From Micrasema longulum (lineage: Eukaryota > Arthropoda > Insecta > Trichoptera > Brachycentridae): a stretch of 64,000 nt of DNA. Shown here piece by piece: positions 1-11,039 of the stretch. How positions within the stretch are numbered: the first letter of the stretch is position 1; every line of letters begins with the position of its first letter. Both the position numbers and the translations under genes were made by a program. The notes under the pieces were generated by a model, which saw only the letters and a list, made by a program, of their open reading frames with translations, searched no databases and was not told the DNA's origin. The DNA lies in NCBI GenBank assembly GCA_022494885.1, contig JAGVSM010003951.1, positions 203,206 through 267,205 on the forward strand, written 5' to 3'.

Positions 1-318
1 ATTACTGGGACAAGTAAAATTCAATATTCCGACTCGTAGATTGAGAAACAATGAAGTACTGTTCATCGATCAGCATAGAACAAACTATGGCCTAAATTCT
101 CCAATGACCCGCCTTTGTCGTATTGTTAACTCAAGACAGGATCTGGACTTTTTTGGTTTAAGTTTACAACGATTTAAACGAGCACTAAATAAATAGTCCA
201 GATCTTGTCTCGATGTCCCTTATGTTTGTCAATGCTTCTTTCTTTTTTTTTAAAATGTTTTAAACTATTCTTTTATTGTAATATTTAAACCTTATAAATT
301 GTATACATGGACAATGTC
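1..318 (+). mobile_element. CR1/Jockey-type LINE, 3' end (family L1)
   Basis: An open frame from base 2 to a TAG at 194-196 codes the C-terminal end of a non-LTR reverse transcriptase. It contains [20 protein letters not shown] and closes with FKRALNK. A short A+T-rich 3' UTR follows and runs into a (TAAA)n tail. The same C-terminus recurs at 12504-12686, and its 3' UTR recurs in antisense around 43410-44720, so this is an interspersed family. The 5' side lies outside the window. The clade (CR1 versus Jockey) is inferred from style only. Confidence 0.8.
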
Positions 319-920
<602 letters not shown>

Positions 921-1339
921 AATTGAGGGCACTACTTGCAAACCCGGCAAAATCCATATATCTTAATTTTGAGCAAATCACAAAAAACTGATACAATACT
1001 TAACTTTAACTTTTTTTAAAAACTTATTTTTTAAATTAAAATCAGTAGATATTTTATAAGTAAGCAGTGATGACATAAGCATGATTATGTCAAGAAAGAG
1101 TAGTGAAATAAAAAAAAAATATATAGATATCACCAACTTAGCAATACTCAAGTAGAGGTTGCCATGTTTGCAACAAAGCCGATAATTTAAAAATCAAGTC
1201 TTACAAATTAAGCCGTATTTTTAACTGACAATGTTTTTACAAATTATTGTAAAAAATTGTATTCTCAATAAGTTTCAATTAATATCTCACTTTTTTCAAA
1301 TTTTGGATTTTGCCGGGTTCGCAAGTTGTACCCTCAATT
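921..1339. mobile_element. MITE-like element with ~35-bp terminal inverted repeats
   Basis: The left end, aattgagggcactacttgca and on to 955, is mirrored by the right end at 1305-1339, which reads ggattttgccgggttcgcaa and then gttgtaccctcaatt. The interior is A+T-rich with no coding frame. The length of about 419 bp and the imperfect TIRs fit a non-autonomous DNA transposon. I see no clear target duplication, so the superfamily is open. Confidence 0.7.
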
Positions 1340-1894
1340 GCTCATTTTAAAAAGGTTCTTTTAAAATGCAAATTTGAACTCAGAAATAGGTTATGGCACG
1401 TTTGAAAATAATAATTGCAATAGCTGTTTTTAAAATTCGCAACCAATGGTATGTTTTAAAAATTTGGAGGGCTCTAGAAAACTTTTCATTCTCTAAGAGG
1501 AAGAGGGGTGAAATAAGTTTTAGAACCTATGATTTAAATGCACGCTCTATTGACGTTAAGATCAGCTTACACGAAGATCTGAAAATAGACTCGTTTACCG
1601 GGAATAGCGTCACATCAAAACCATAACATTAATTAGGTAATTCTGAATATTAATCTCGGCACTAGGCAATAAATAGTAGTACAATGGAAGCGAACCCTTG
1701 ACCCTCACGTCCGCGCGATGTCTCCCGACTCCCAACCACTCGCCTATTAGTTAACTAGTATTAATTAGTTACTAGCAGGAGACAGTCGACTGTTACATAC
1801 GAGAGATTTCGGACATTCGGGAATTATTTAATCGGCCCCGCGGGCCTCATTACATTGACCCTACGGGTAGACGTCTGCTGCGGACAGCAATTAT
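1340..1894. other. intergenic, no supported gene
   Basis: A 77-codon open frame at 1393-1626 has no recognisable motif and no splice or codon-bias support, so it is not called. A short palindromic A+T motif (ttaactagtattaattagtt) lies near 1749. Confidence 0.4.
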
Positions 1895-2262
1895 TCACAT
1901 ATTACAACAGAGATGAAGAGCATTTTAGTGAAGGTAATATAGAAGTCTAGGCATCTACAGGGCATATGACCTGTCATTGGCTGGTATAAGTGGCCAATTT
2001 AAACACTGTGTAAAATTCACCATTCTGCCCATATTTGAACATTTATATTCCTTCAATTATTTCATATGTTGATATTTTAAAAGTTAAAGAGCTGAAACCT
2101 TTATTTACGCGGGTGAGATTCATCTGATTGAATTATATCACCTACATACTAGGCAACGCCTGAAATGTTTATTTTTCAATTTTTATACTTCTTCATGGAC
2201 CAGGTGGATTTATCAACAATATTTTGAGTTTGTCCAATATAGGCAGAATGGTGTATGTTCTA
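1895..2262 (+). repeat. dispersed repeat family A, copy 1
   Basis: The copy carries the family landmarks in order: aacagagatgaag, gaagtctaggcat, acagggc..tatgacctgtcattgg, gtggccaatttaaacactgtg, attctgccc, gctgaaacctttat, ctaggcaacgcctga and tcaacaatattttgagtttg. The same string of landmarks recurs near 3.6, 4.1, 17.3, 17.7, 19.8, 27.8, 41.7, 59.4 and 63.6 kb in both orientations. No protein is coded. Confidence 0.8.
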
Positions 2263-2870
2263 CCTACTTGTCATATCGACATTATATGATCGAAACAAGC
2301 CAATGGAATGACCGCAAACAATTAGTCCGCGTTCCTTACGTCATTAATATTCAAAATAGTTCTCATTTATATTTTAAATAGGCTTCTGAAATAAACAGTG
2401 CCCACTTCAAAGCGATTATAAACTCCAATAAATCCCAATTCAAGCAAAAAATACTCGCTTAAACATGAATTTTGTATGACTTTTGGAAATCATCTAGACT
2501 GTACGCTTAACGATCATCTACAAAGCCGGCTCCTTTAACGTCTCGAGACATACACTCAGAAAGATAGTAAAACATATGGAAAAAATATAATAACTAAATT
2601 ATTGTTTTAGAGTGGTAACTTTCTAACACTTAGATACTCTTATTTGTTCATAGGAATGAACCTAGCGAAATTATTATCACATCTAGGCGTTCGTTTTATT
2701 AAAGTGACAGTCATGTCGGAATTTAATTCGACTTCAAAACTTACATATTTCTCTCTCATATTTTTAATAGGCTTTTAAGATAAAAAGTGCCAACCTCAAA
2801 ACGATTAAAAAATTTAATAAATCATAACTAAAGGAAAAATTGCTCGGTGGAACAAAAAAATTGACACTTT
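2263..2870. other. intergenic, no supported gene
   Basis: A+T-rich sequence. Two loosely similar stretches (2350-2470 and 2740-2860) share 'aggcttytgaaataaa..agtgccMacttcaaarcgatta', suggesting a diverged duplicated segment. No coding potential is seen. Confidence 0.4.
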
Positions 2871-2874
2871 TAAT

Positions 2875-3190
2875 GCGTAGATAAACGTATGGAGGGGTTC
2901 TAGACCCGTCGGTATAAACCGATGTACTTCCATCAAAAGTTGATGGTGGGGGTATCTGTACTATAGCTTTGTAGTCGGTCGGGAGACTTTTATCTTCAAC
3001 TATGACGTCATACTGAAGCTATGTCATTTTAGAGCGTAGATATGTGTACCGTGACGTACGCTACCCCTTGTTTCATATCGATGTACCTACCCAAAACTTG
3101 AAGGTGAGGGGTCGGTAGTATATACTTATAATCGCTAGAGGGAATTTATCTATAACTATACCGTCAAGGTGAAGATATGACGTCTTTATC
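2875..3190. repeat. two diverged tandem units, ~159-bp period
   Basis: Unit 1 starts at gcgtagataaacg (2875) and unit 2 at gcgtagatatgtg (3034). Both then carry cgatgtac, caaaa.ttga.ggtg.ggg, and an actat..cgtca..tgaag.tatg.cg.c segment in the same order. The unit does not occur elsewhere in this window as far as I can see. Confidence 0.6.
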
Positions 3191-3567
3191 TTTCCATAAT
3201 AATCGAGGCACTATAGGGCTCACATTAATAAGAAGTAGACTTGATATTCCAAGCCATATTTCGTGTGAAATATGATGGCGCTTCGTTTATTCTCGCTGGC
3301 GCCCATCTTTGAAATTAATCCAGGGATCGGCCACTCTAGACTTATTAATATTTTTTAATGTTTGAAGGACATTATTAATCAAGATTAAAATAACATAACT
3401 TCGTCTTTTATGCACCACTTTATAAACCAACTAGTTTTGCCAACACATCGCCTTTTACTTGCAGTTTTTAGGAGTTTTCTGAACACATTCTAACAAATAA
3501 TAACTCATTTACTTTGAAGCCGGAATCGACGTTTGACACGTAAACAAAAAAAATACCATAAATTTGT
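3191..3567. other. intergenic, nothing recognised
   Basis: No coding frame with recognisable motifs and no match to the repeat families seen elsewhere in the window. Confidence 0.4.
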
Positions 3568-3775
3568 TGCAACAGAGCGGAAAAACATTTTTAAGAAGGG
3601 AATATGATAGTCTAGGCATTTACAGGGCTGTCATTGGCTGGTTTCCCAAAGTTTTGTTAAATTAACCACATGGTAAAAGAAGAAGTACCAAAATTGAAAA
3701 ATTGTTTTCAGGCGTTGCCTAGTAGGGTGAATTGGTTCAGCCGGATTAATCTCACCCACACGATAAAGGTAAAGG
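3568..3775 (+). repeat. repeat family A, internally deleted copy
   Basis: Family A landmarks (gcaacagagcgg, agtctaggcatttacagggc, tgtcattggctggt, aggcgttgcctagta, ggttcagccgg) are present, but the middle of the unit is missing and the order of orientation switches after 3650. This suggests rearrangement. Confidence 0.65.
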
Positions 3776-3799
3776 AGGCAGTTAGTATTATACCTAAGA

Positions 3800-3961
3800 T
3801 TAACAAATTACAACAGAGATGGAGTAAACCTTAAATAAGGGAATATGGAAGTCTAGGCATTTACAGAGCTTATGACCTGTCATTGCCCTGTAAATGCCTA
3901 GACTTCCATATTCCCTTATTTAAGGTGTTCTCCATCCCTGTTGTAATTTGTTAATCTTAAT
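3800..3961. repeat. long foldback hairpin made from family A
   Basis: The left arm starts at taacaaattacaacagagat (3801) and reads through the family A head. The right arm runs back through the same sequence and ends in ctgttgtaatttgttaatct. The arms are about 70-75 bp with a small loop near 3878-3888 and differ at only a few positions. Confidence 0.75.
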
Positions 3962-4425
3962 GACTCCCGGGGGGGTGAAATCCAGTCTTTTGTCTGCGAA
4001 CATTTGGACAAACTCAAACTCGAATGTTGGAATGAAACCAACTGGTCCAAGAAGAAGTTTAAAAATTGAAAAATTGTTTTCAGGCGTTGCCTAGTATGAA
4101 ATAATTCAGTCAGATGAATCTCTTCACAACAATAAAGGTTTCAGTTCTTTTACTTCACCAAAGTCAACAGATGGAAGAGTTGAGAAAATGTGGATGTTTA
4201 AACATAGGCAGAATGGTGAATGTTACACAGTGTGTAAACTGGCCACTTAAACCAACCAATGACAGGTCATAAGCCCTGTGAATGCCTAGACTTCCATATT
4301 ACCTTCTCAAGAATGTTTTCCCTCTCTGTTGCAACAAATTTAAATATGAATAACTTCATAGGGAGGAAATCCAGCTAGTCTGCAAGCATTTGAACATACT
4401 CAAAACTTTGTCAAAAAAAATTCGT
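3962..4425 (-). repeat. repeat family A, near full unit (antisense)
   Basis: The unit is read antisense to copy 1: aaatccagtc..ctgcgaacatttggac, aggcgttgcctagtatg, aaggtttcagttctttt, caacagatggaagagttg, acataggcagaatggtgaat and gtgtaaactggccacttaaa, then acttccatattaccttctc and ctctgttgcaacaaattta. The length of about 460 bp gives an idea of unit size. Confidence 0.75.
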
Positions 4426-4427
4426 GT

Positions 4428-4812
4428 ATTGAAGCGATTATGCGCAGCTTATCATTATATTTGATTATTCATAAAAATGTTTTACGGTAACTTTATTTAA
4501 AGAAAAACGAACAAATAATTTAATATTTCATATAAATCATTGCCAGCATTTGTATTTATCTCCGAATAAAAAAATAATAAAGGGCGCCCAGCGCCAGCAA
4601 TGAGCCAAGGAACTAGCCGATTACTCCAGCTTATTTCTTCATACAAATAAGTGTACTATCTTTTGGACATCTTAAATCCAGTGGCGGGATTTTTCTCCTA
4701 GAGTAAACATGCAGATTACATAAATTCTTTTTAGATTATCGATTTGGAAAAGAGTATTTCAAACATTATTTCTTAAGGACTGTTTTTCTTTGAGATAATA
4801 CTTTTGACATAT
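4428..4812. repeat. dispersed repeat family B, copy 1
   Basis: The sequence is shared with 37855-38218 in the same orientation: gaagcgattatgcgcagctt at the start, ccagcg.c.g..tgagccaag in the middle and tgagat.gtacttttgacata at the end. No coding frame spans it. The element type is unknown. Confidence 0.7.
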
Positions 4813-4859
4813 GACTTACAACACATGTGGCACTCGATATTCCCAATCACTGGACTACG

Positions 4860-5168
4860 CAGTTTTTATCAGGCCATGATAAATTTAAGGACAAATAATT
4901 TGTTTTCAATATTGTTGATTCCCCTTCGTGCTGCTGCAGATATCCTTATCAGTCTTCTGAACACATCCTGTGGTCTTGTCCCTTTCCCGCTCTCTATGAT
5001 TACCAAATGGAGCTTCTCGCTACTATCCGTGGCCCTGATATAGGTCCTGTCGGATATGCATATCTGGTGGCTTCCAAAAAGAATTTCAAGGCTTTTAAAA
5101 AGTTTTGTAATAATTTCAGTGAATTGATCATGTCCAATCAATTTAATCCTTTTTTCTCAATCCAATGA
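4860..5168 (+). pseudogene. Jockey/R1-type LINE RT C-terminal fragment
   Basis: In the frame ending with TGA at 5166-5168 the peptide includes YQSSEHILWSCP, the Cys/His-bearing tail typical of Jockey- and R1-clade reverse transcriptases (a C..C...H....C pattern just before the end). It then reads YDYQMELLATIRGPDIG and AYLVASKKNFKAFKKFC. Upstream of about 4930 the frame is broken. It is a dead 5'-truncated copy. Confidence 0.7.
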
Positions 5169-5459
5169 AGTGCATATTATGTACTTCTGTATGACCTTCT
5201 TGCTACCAGATAACGGATAGCTTTTTTGGCAGCTTTTCTCGTTTGTCAACAAGCAACTGTTCCGTGTATGTGGGCACTGCCAAGAAGACTAATGTCCTCA
5301 GATGCGGTGTGCGGTATGTGGTGGGCCAGCTGCTTTTCGTTTGGGTTATGTAGTAGGATTTTGGATTTGTGAACAGAATAACGATGCGATGTCGCCATAT
5401 ACTGACGGATGGTGGTATTTTTTTTACAGCAATAGTCCGGGGACCGGCAATCGATACAA

Positions 5460-6240
5460 AGAACTTTCTGCCTCGAAAAAACATACTCTTAAAATTATTT
5501 ATTTTTCTTTAGTAGAATCAATAATAAGATATGGTATAAAGTCGTGGAGACATTCGACTAAAACTAATATTAAAATGATCCAGGGTCTACATTTTTCTAT
5601 AGCTAAGCGAATTGTACCTGCAGAGATTTACGAAAAAAGAAGTAATAATGATCTCCTGTACCAAACAATCAAAACTCTGCCTGTTCGAGGACTACTGTGG
5701 CTTTGCATCATTTTGGAACAATTTAATAGTAATACATTCAAGTTTCCTCTCAAACATAACCATAATACACGCTTCACGTCTAATGATGGCTTGGTAGTAC
5801 CAAAAGTATGTAATAAATATGGAAATACAACTCTCAAATATTTAGTACCTAAAATTTTTAATTTATTACCAAAAGAACTTAAATTTAACTAACATTGTAA
5901 CAAGAGCAAAATAAGATAGTGGCTACTCGATCAAGAGTTTATATATGAATAGTAGCTTAGGTGTAAATATTTCAATTTTTCAAATATTTTCTTGTATTTA
6001 AAAAATAATTTATATATTATTATTTGTATAAACATGTTTATTCTGATCTTTCCGGCTGTTAATTTTTATTTGTTATTCATTGTTTTTATAAATGTAAATA
6101 ATATTATTAAGTCAGTATAAATATAATCTTCACCAACAAGCTACAAAAAGTGGCTTGGTGGGATTTTAGTTTTAGTAAAAATATAACAAGTGATTTTTTT
6201 TTTAAATTGTAAAAATGTATAATTATGCTATTAAATAAAA
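5460..6240 (+). pseudogene. CR1/Jockey-type LINE RT C-terminal fragment and 3' UTR
   Basis: An open frame ending at 5892 codes IIYFSLVESIIRYGIKSW, which matches the thumb region of CR1/Jockey RTs ('Y.SL..SII.YGI..W'). HNTRFTSNDGLVVPKVCN and LVPKIFNLLPKELK follow, a usual C-terminal signature for this group. About 350 bp of A+T-rich 3' UTR follow. Sequence 5' of about 5460 in the same frame does not look like RT, so the copy is 5'-truncated. Confidence 0.75.
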
Positions 6241-6358
6241 AATAAAAAATAAATTTCATGGGGAAAGTTATTTTACGCTAAACGAGAAAAAAGAAAATAA
6301 CCCAACTAATTTCTAACTTATACCACGTGAGCGGAGCCGCGGGTAAAAGCTAGTATGT
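6241..6358. mobile_element. 3' terminus of an insect repeat ('gccgcgggtaaaagctagt')
   Basis: The segment ends in gtgagcggagccgcgggtaa followed by aagctagta. This is very like the recurrent end of short elements seen in many insect genomes (xGCGGAGCCGCGGGTAAAAGCTAG). The assignment rests on recall of that motif and not on an alignment. Confidence 0.5.
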
Positions 6359-6740
6359 AATAATTTTAACTGCTTCATTAATAATCATGATTCGTTTTGT
6401 GCAAAAGGTTCTCGATCACTAAATAATTCCTAGGCATTTGAGTTGGCGAGCTTTACTTCAGTTTCTATAGGAGTCCATTCGCGGTATGTCGTTCACTGAA
6501 CTTAGCCGATAAACATCTCGATAGTGCCCGAAGTCGTGCTAACCACAAACCAACGGACATTCGGGAATATTTTATTTAAATCAGATAGCCATAAAAATAA
6601 AAAAAAACACGCGAAACTGACATCAACATTTTACGATTGAATTAAAAAAAATAATACAATAAAATTAAGTATTTGTTTACACTGTGAAATTATTAAAATT
6701 CTTATGAAAGTTATTCACGAATGACAGTTTGGTAAGGGAT
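6359..6740. other. intergenic, nothing recognised
   Basis: A+T-rich sequence with no coding frame or repeat landmark seen. Confidence 0.4.
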
Positions 6741-6962
6741 CCAAAATAAAATACTTTTATCGGATTTAATTCTACTGTTATATTTTTTAAATGTATGTGA
6801 CGCGTTTCGCCTCGTTAAGACATTATTAAACGATGGATTATTATTAATATATTTATTTGATATTTTCAATCGTTTGATAATGTTCTAACAAGACAAAACG
6901 CGTCACATAAATATATCTAAAAAAAAAAGTAAAATAAAATCCTATAAAAGTGTTTTATTTGG
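6741..6962. mobile_element. foldback element, two ~105-bp inverted arms
   Basis: The left arm begins ccaaaataaaatacttttat and contains atgtgacgcgtttcgcctcg and attattaaacgat. The right arm mirrors it: atcgtttgataatg, acaagacaaaacgcgtcaca, and ends aaaagtgttttatttgg. Only a short A+T-rich spacer (about 6836-6868) separates the arms, so nearly the whole element is inverted repeat. A related piece (tgccctaacaaggcgaaaca) lies just beyond at 6991-7010. Confidence 0.75.
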
Positions 6963-7814
6963 AATACGAATGAACACATTCGCTTGAAAATGCCCTAACA
7001 AGGCGAAACAATTGTCACGAAATTTTTGTTTTTATATTTTTTATATTTGTAAAAATAAAATAAAGTGTTCAGTAGACTCAAATCAGTATTTGATTTTTAA
7101 TATTATAAGATTATTTTATATTATTAGCAGATATTTCGAAATTGGTTCGGCCTATTTGGTTAGACATATTTTTTTATTATTTAATATGGTTGCATTCATA
7201 TTTTTTTTATTTATTTCAAAATATAAAAATGTACAAAACATAATTGTATTCCCATGAGTTAGCAAACTCATTCTGGGATAGATACAATTAAAGATTATCA
7301 GATAAAAAAACATTTAGTTAAACATAATTAAAACAAAAATGGACAAATATCGGAAATTTTTTTAAAAACAGATTATAATATATTATTTAACATTAACTTA
7401 CATAGGTCAAGTATCGAGAAATAATTAAGGAAAAGATTTTTTAGTGTTATTAGATTTCCATTTGTAGACTGGTAAGAAATTGATTTAGGGTGAATAGGCA
7501 GGAGGTTATATTGAGCAGAGGCAATGTAGAGGAGTGACCTCAATCCGAATTTAGAGGAGTTTAATTATAAAATATTTTTAAAGAGGAGTTTAATTTTAAA
7601 AGATTTTTTTTACTTTTATAGATTTATTCAATATATTTTAATATAAAAAGGGACTAAAAAGCTCTTGTCCTTGGAGAGTGACTTACATTTTTATAGTTAT
7701 TTAGTAATTTAAAGTTATATAATTTCGAATATACACGAGAAAAATAAAACGAAATGAAAAGAAAAACAGAGAATAACTAACACAGGAATACAAATTAAAA
7801 TACCACGCTGTTTT
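6963..7814. other. A+T-rich intergenic stretch
   Basis: An 81-codon open frame at 7012-7257 is a low-complexity Phe/Ile/Tyr-rich translation of A+T-rich DNA and is not supported as a gene. Nothing else is recognised. Confidence 0.4.
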
Positions 7815-7815
7815 T

Positions 7816-7998
7816 CATCATCATCATAATTACATTTCCGCACCTAATGGTGCATAGGGCACTGCATTAAGTACATCAATCCCAGCGTATCTTGATATTT
7901 GTTTTTGTTACATGAATGTAAGATGATCAGTCTTACGCTTTAAGAACCAGTTCAGGGACTTTGAAGTATTCTAGTGTAAAAACACGCTTTCAAATAAA
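7816..7998 (-). mobile_element. SINE family S2, tail fragment
   Basis: It matches the 3' body of the S2 SINE in antisense: atttccgcacctaatggtgc, agggcactgcatt, gatgatcagtcttacgcttt and ttctagtgtaaaaacacg. The tRNA-like head is missing. Confidence 0.7.
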
Positions 7999-9608
7999 TA
8001 TATGCGGTTTTTACTCGGGTTCGAAAAATTCTGCAAATTTACTAATAGTTTTTTATTTTTTATTTCTTTGAAAAAGAAACTATTTTGACCATGACTTGTG
8101 TATAATTTATGAATTTATATATTTTTTTGGTATCTGAGTGACTTAATTAACCTCAAATTCGTTAATTTTTTGTTCTTTGTAAATTTTTAAAATATAATTT
8201 ATTTTTTAAATACTATATGAATAAATAATTTATATTGATTTTCCGTATTGAATGTTGAGGGTTTCTTTAAAATTATTTTGATATATAATATTTGTCCTAT
8301 TGTAAGAGGGTTTATATATAAACTACAACTTCACAGAACTGTGAATTGAACAATTTGAATTTCTTTTAAGTATTAACTTGATAGTAACTTTATGGGAGTA
8401 AAATAAATGAAATAAAAATACATTACGTTAAATTATTTATTATCATAACCAACGGCCGTAGCCAATTTGTACAAAATTAAAGTTAAATTCAAAGTTATAT
8501 AAAAGAAAGAAAATATAGTCAACTGTAATGGTTAAATTCACTAAAAGTAATGTATTGGAAAAAATGAATAAAAGATTTATAGTAAAACAGTGAAGTATAA
8601 GAAGATGAGTAGTAAAAAAGAGATGCATTTAAGGTTTGTAAATCTTAGGCACACAAATTCAGCAAAAATTAAAATAAATAGACCTTTATTTTGTTTTATT
8701 TTATTTGGGAAATCAACAGTTCTACATACATGTTTATAGTAAACAAACAGATATAGTGTATAAACTTAGAACTAATAACAGATTTCCGCAAAGTATACAA
8801 AGTTAGTAAAGAAAATATATTACATATTAAATAAATACATATAAGTTTATACGTATAAATTTTTTATTTTCATGTACTCATAAATATTTTTCAATAATCA
8901 AAGATTTTAATTTTTTTTTTTAAGAACAGTAAGTTATTGTAAATTGGACGGTATTAGGACAAGAATGTTTGAAGAGAGGATAAGGAGGGGAAGGGAGATG
9001 TACATATTTATTATTATAATGTCTATTAAGTTACAAAATGCATTTTTAGTGTAAATTTTAATGATGTTTGTGTAATCTATAGTTTAAATTTTTATATATG
9101 AGTATATTTTACAAACAGACTGAATGTCTGGTTCATCGGTTATTGTTGCAAAGTCAGTAGTACTTACTTCCTGTGTACAACTGCTGTGTTTGTATATATA
9201 ATGTTTCAAGAGTCTCAAACAAATTATTTTATTTATTCTATCTTCAAATTAAAGAAAATACATTTTAAACATGAAATAAAAATTTTGTATTTATAAAAAC
9301 TAAAAACAAATATAAATATTAAATATACAATGTTACACTGATGATTTTAATACACATTTATTAAAACAGATAAAATATAATTGATAAATAAATAAAAACA
9401 ATTTAGTCCAATGACTTGAAGTGAATTTAAGTGAGATTGTGATTATTCGTTTATATCATGGTGCTTCGGTTATTAAGGTAAGATTAATTTTGAATAAAAT
9501 ATTTTTTTTTTCTGCATAAAATACTTGTTATGTTTATTTTTTAGTTCAATATTTAATTTTACTTGATATTACAAAACTGTAAATTTTAAAATAAAAATGC
9601 AGTGAATA
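7999..9608. other. A+T-rich intergenic stretch
   Basis: About 1.6 kb without a gene. Open frames here are low-complexity. A short G-rich purine run (gaagagaggataaggagggg) occurs near 8970. No transposon signature is seen. Confidence 0.4.
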
Positions 9609-9668
9609 TAGATCACCTACATGAAGGCAAGGTGATCGGTCTTACGCTCCAGTGTCAATTTAGGGAGG
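9609..9668 (+). mobile_element. SINE S2 short fragment
   Basis: gatcacctacatgaaggcaa and ggtgatcggtcttacgctcc match part of the S2 body. Both ends are lost. Confidence 0.45.
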
Positions 9669-9749
9669 AAATAACAAATAACAATCGGTTATTAACAGTC
9701 ATCATCAGATATTAAGAGGTTTTTTCGAGGATCTACTTATTTTTTATAT

Positions 9750-10105
9750 TATTTATTTTTATTAATTTTTTACGCGCATAAGGCTTTTAAATACATGGAA
9801 GTTATATAAAACATTAGTATATAAACAACATAAAATTTAAAAAGTACAATAAAAAGCAATAAGGAATAAAACAGTGTTTGGAAGTAAAGTTGGTATAAAA
9901 AGAAGATGAGTATATAAATAACATACATTAAAAAAATACAATATTAAGAAATAAAAGGTAGGAACAGTGTTAAAAAGTATAGTTGGTATAAAAATAAATA
10001 AATTTAAAAAAAGATGAGTGTGTAAACAACACAAATTTTAAAAATACAATGTAAAAAAATAAATTATAGGACTGTGTTTTAGAAAAAAAAAGTTTTAAAA
10101 GCTAG
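9750..10105. repeat. ~100-bp tandem repeat, three units
   Basis: Copies of agtatataaacaacat / gagtatataaataacat / gagtgtgtaaacaacac start near 9815, 9908 and 10017. Each is followed by an A+T-rich block, then acagtgtt..ga.gta.agttggtataaaaa. A single related copy with the same left flank (ttacgcgcataaggctttta versus tcacgcccatgagactttta) sits at 18047-18190, so the unit is also dispersed. Confidence 0.65.
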
Positions 10106-10337
10106 ATATTTAAAAAAAAGTAATACAAATAGATAAGCAAATAAAATACAAACATATTAAAGAAATGCAGTTTGAAGGATAGGTAAAAGCTAGGTACATA
10201 ATGTTATAAAATACAATATAAACAGAATATTAAGTTTTATTTGATATGGAACATATTATACATTGATATTTAAAATTTACAAGACTATGTAATGCAAATC
10301 GATATGTATGTATGAAAATGGCAGCCTTTATGTAACC

Positions 10338-10530
10338 GTTGATCGAAATACGCTGCATGACGTATCTTACAATCGGATGGGGAAATTGATGATAACGATG
10401 ATATGATTGGAATGTTGTATTTTATTACAATTAAAAACGTAAACTATCGCGAATGCACTGCATTTGGAGTACCAACTCAGTGCCCTTTGCACCGCTGGGT
10501 GCAGATGACGATGATAGCTGATGAGGACGT
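10338..10530 (+). mobile_element. SINE S2 tail fragment
   Basis: It contains atacgctgcatgacg, gaatgcactgcatttggagt, agtgccctttgcaccgctgg and gcagatgacgatga, which align to the last ~100 bp of S2 (..gatacgctgcaattggtgtactaatgcagtgccctatgcacc..). The head is absent. Confidence 0.5.
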
Positions 10531-10704
10531 GTTATTTTGTCTAATTTTTTGTCAAGTAGAGAAGATTTATGATTTAGACCAGCGTTTATCAATCCGTGGG
10601 TCGCGGCTATGAGGAAGGTAAAATAAAAAAGCTAGTGTTTTAGGTCCTACACTACAACAAACATACAAAAATTCATGTGAGAAGGCTGTCTGTATATTTT
10701 TTTA

Positions 10705-10845
10705 ACAATGAGGAAGTTCAGTCCTACGGGAAATTGGTTTAAAAAATTCTTTCACGTTGTAAAATATAGAAGTTTCTCTAAAATGCATGGAAAAATTAAG
10801 AAAAAATGTTTTAATAAAAATGAACCGCTTTGAATTATGTCACAA
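10705..10845 (+). mobile_element. MITE family C, one end only
   Basis: aatgaggaagttcagtccta followed by cgggaaattgg and a matching A+T-rich block (atgcatggaaaaattaagaaa, ttttaataaaaatgaaccgc) corresponds to the left half of the element at 29070-29495. No right end is seen before 11040. Confidence 0.55.
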
Positions 10846-11039
10846 GTTATTTTTCTTGTTGATTGATTTGTTATTAGTTTTGTAAAAAACCTATTATAAT
10901 ATTATTTATATATTTTCTACAACAATTATCCAAAGATACAAAACTATAAATCTTCGTTAATTATCTCCCAATACATACATGTATGTCAATAAATACTTGC
11001 TTTGTTATAAATTTTTCCGAAATTCAAATATAAATACCT

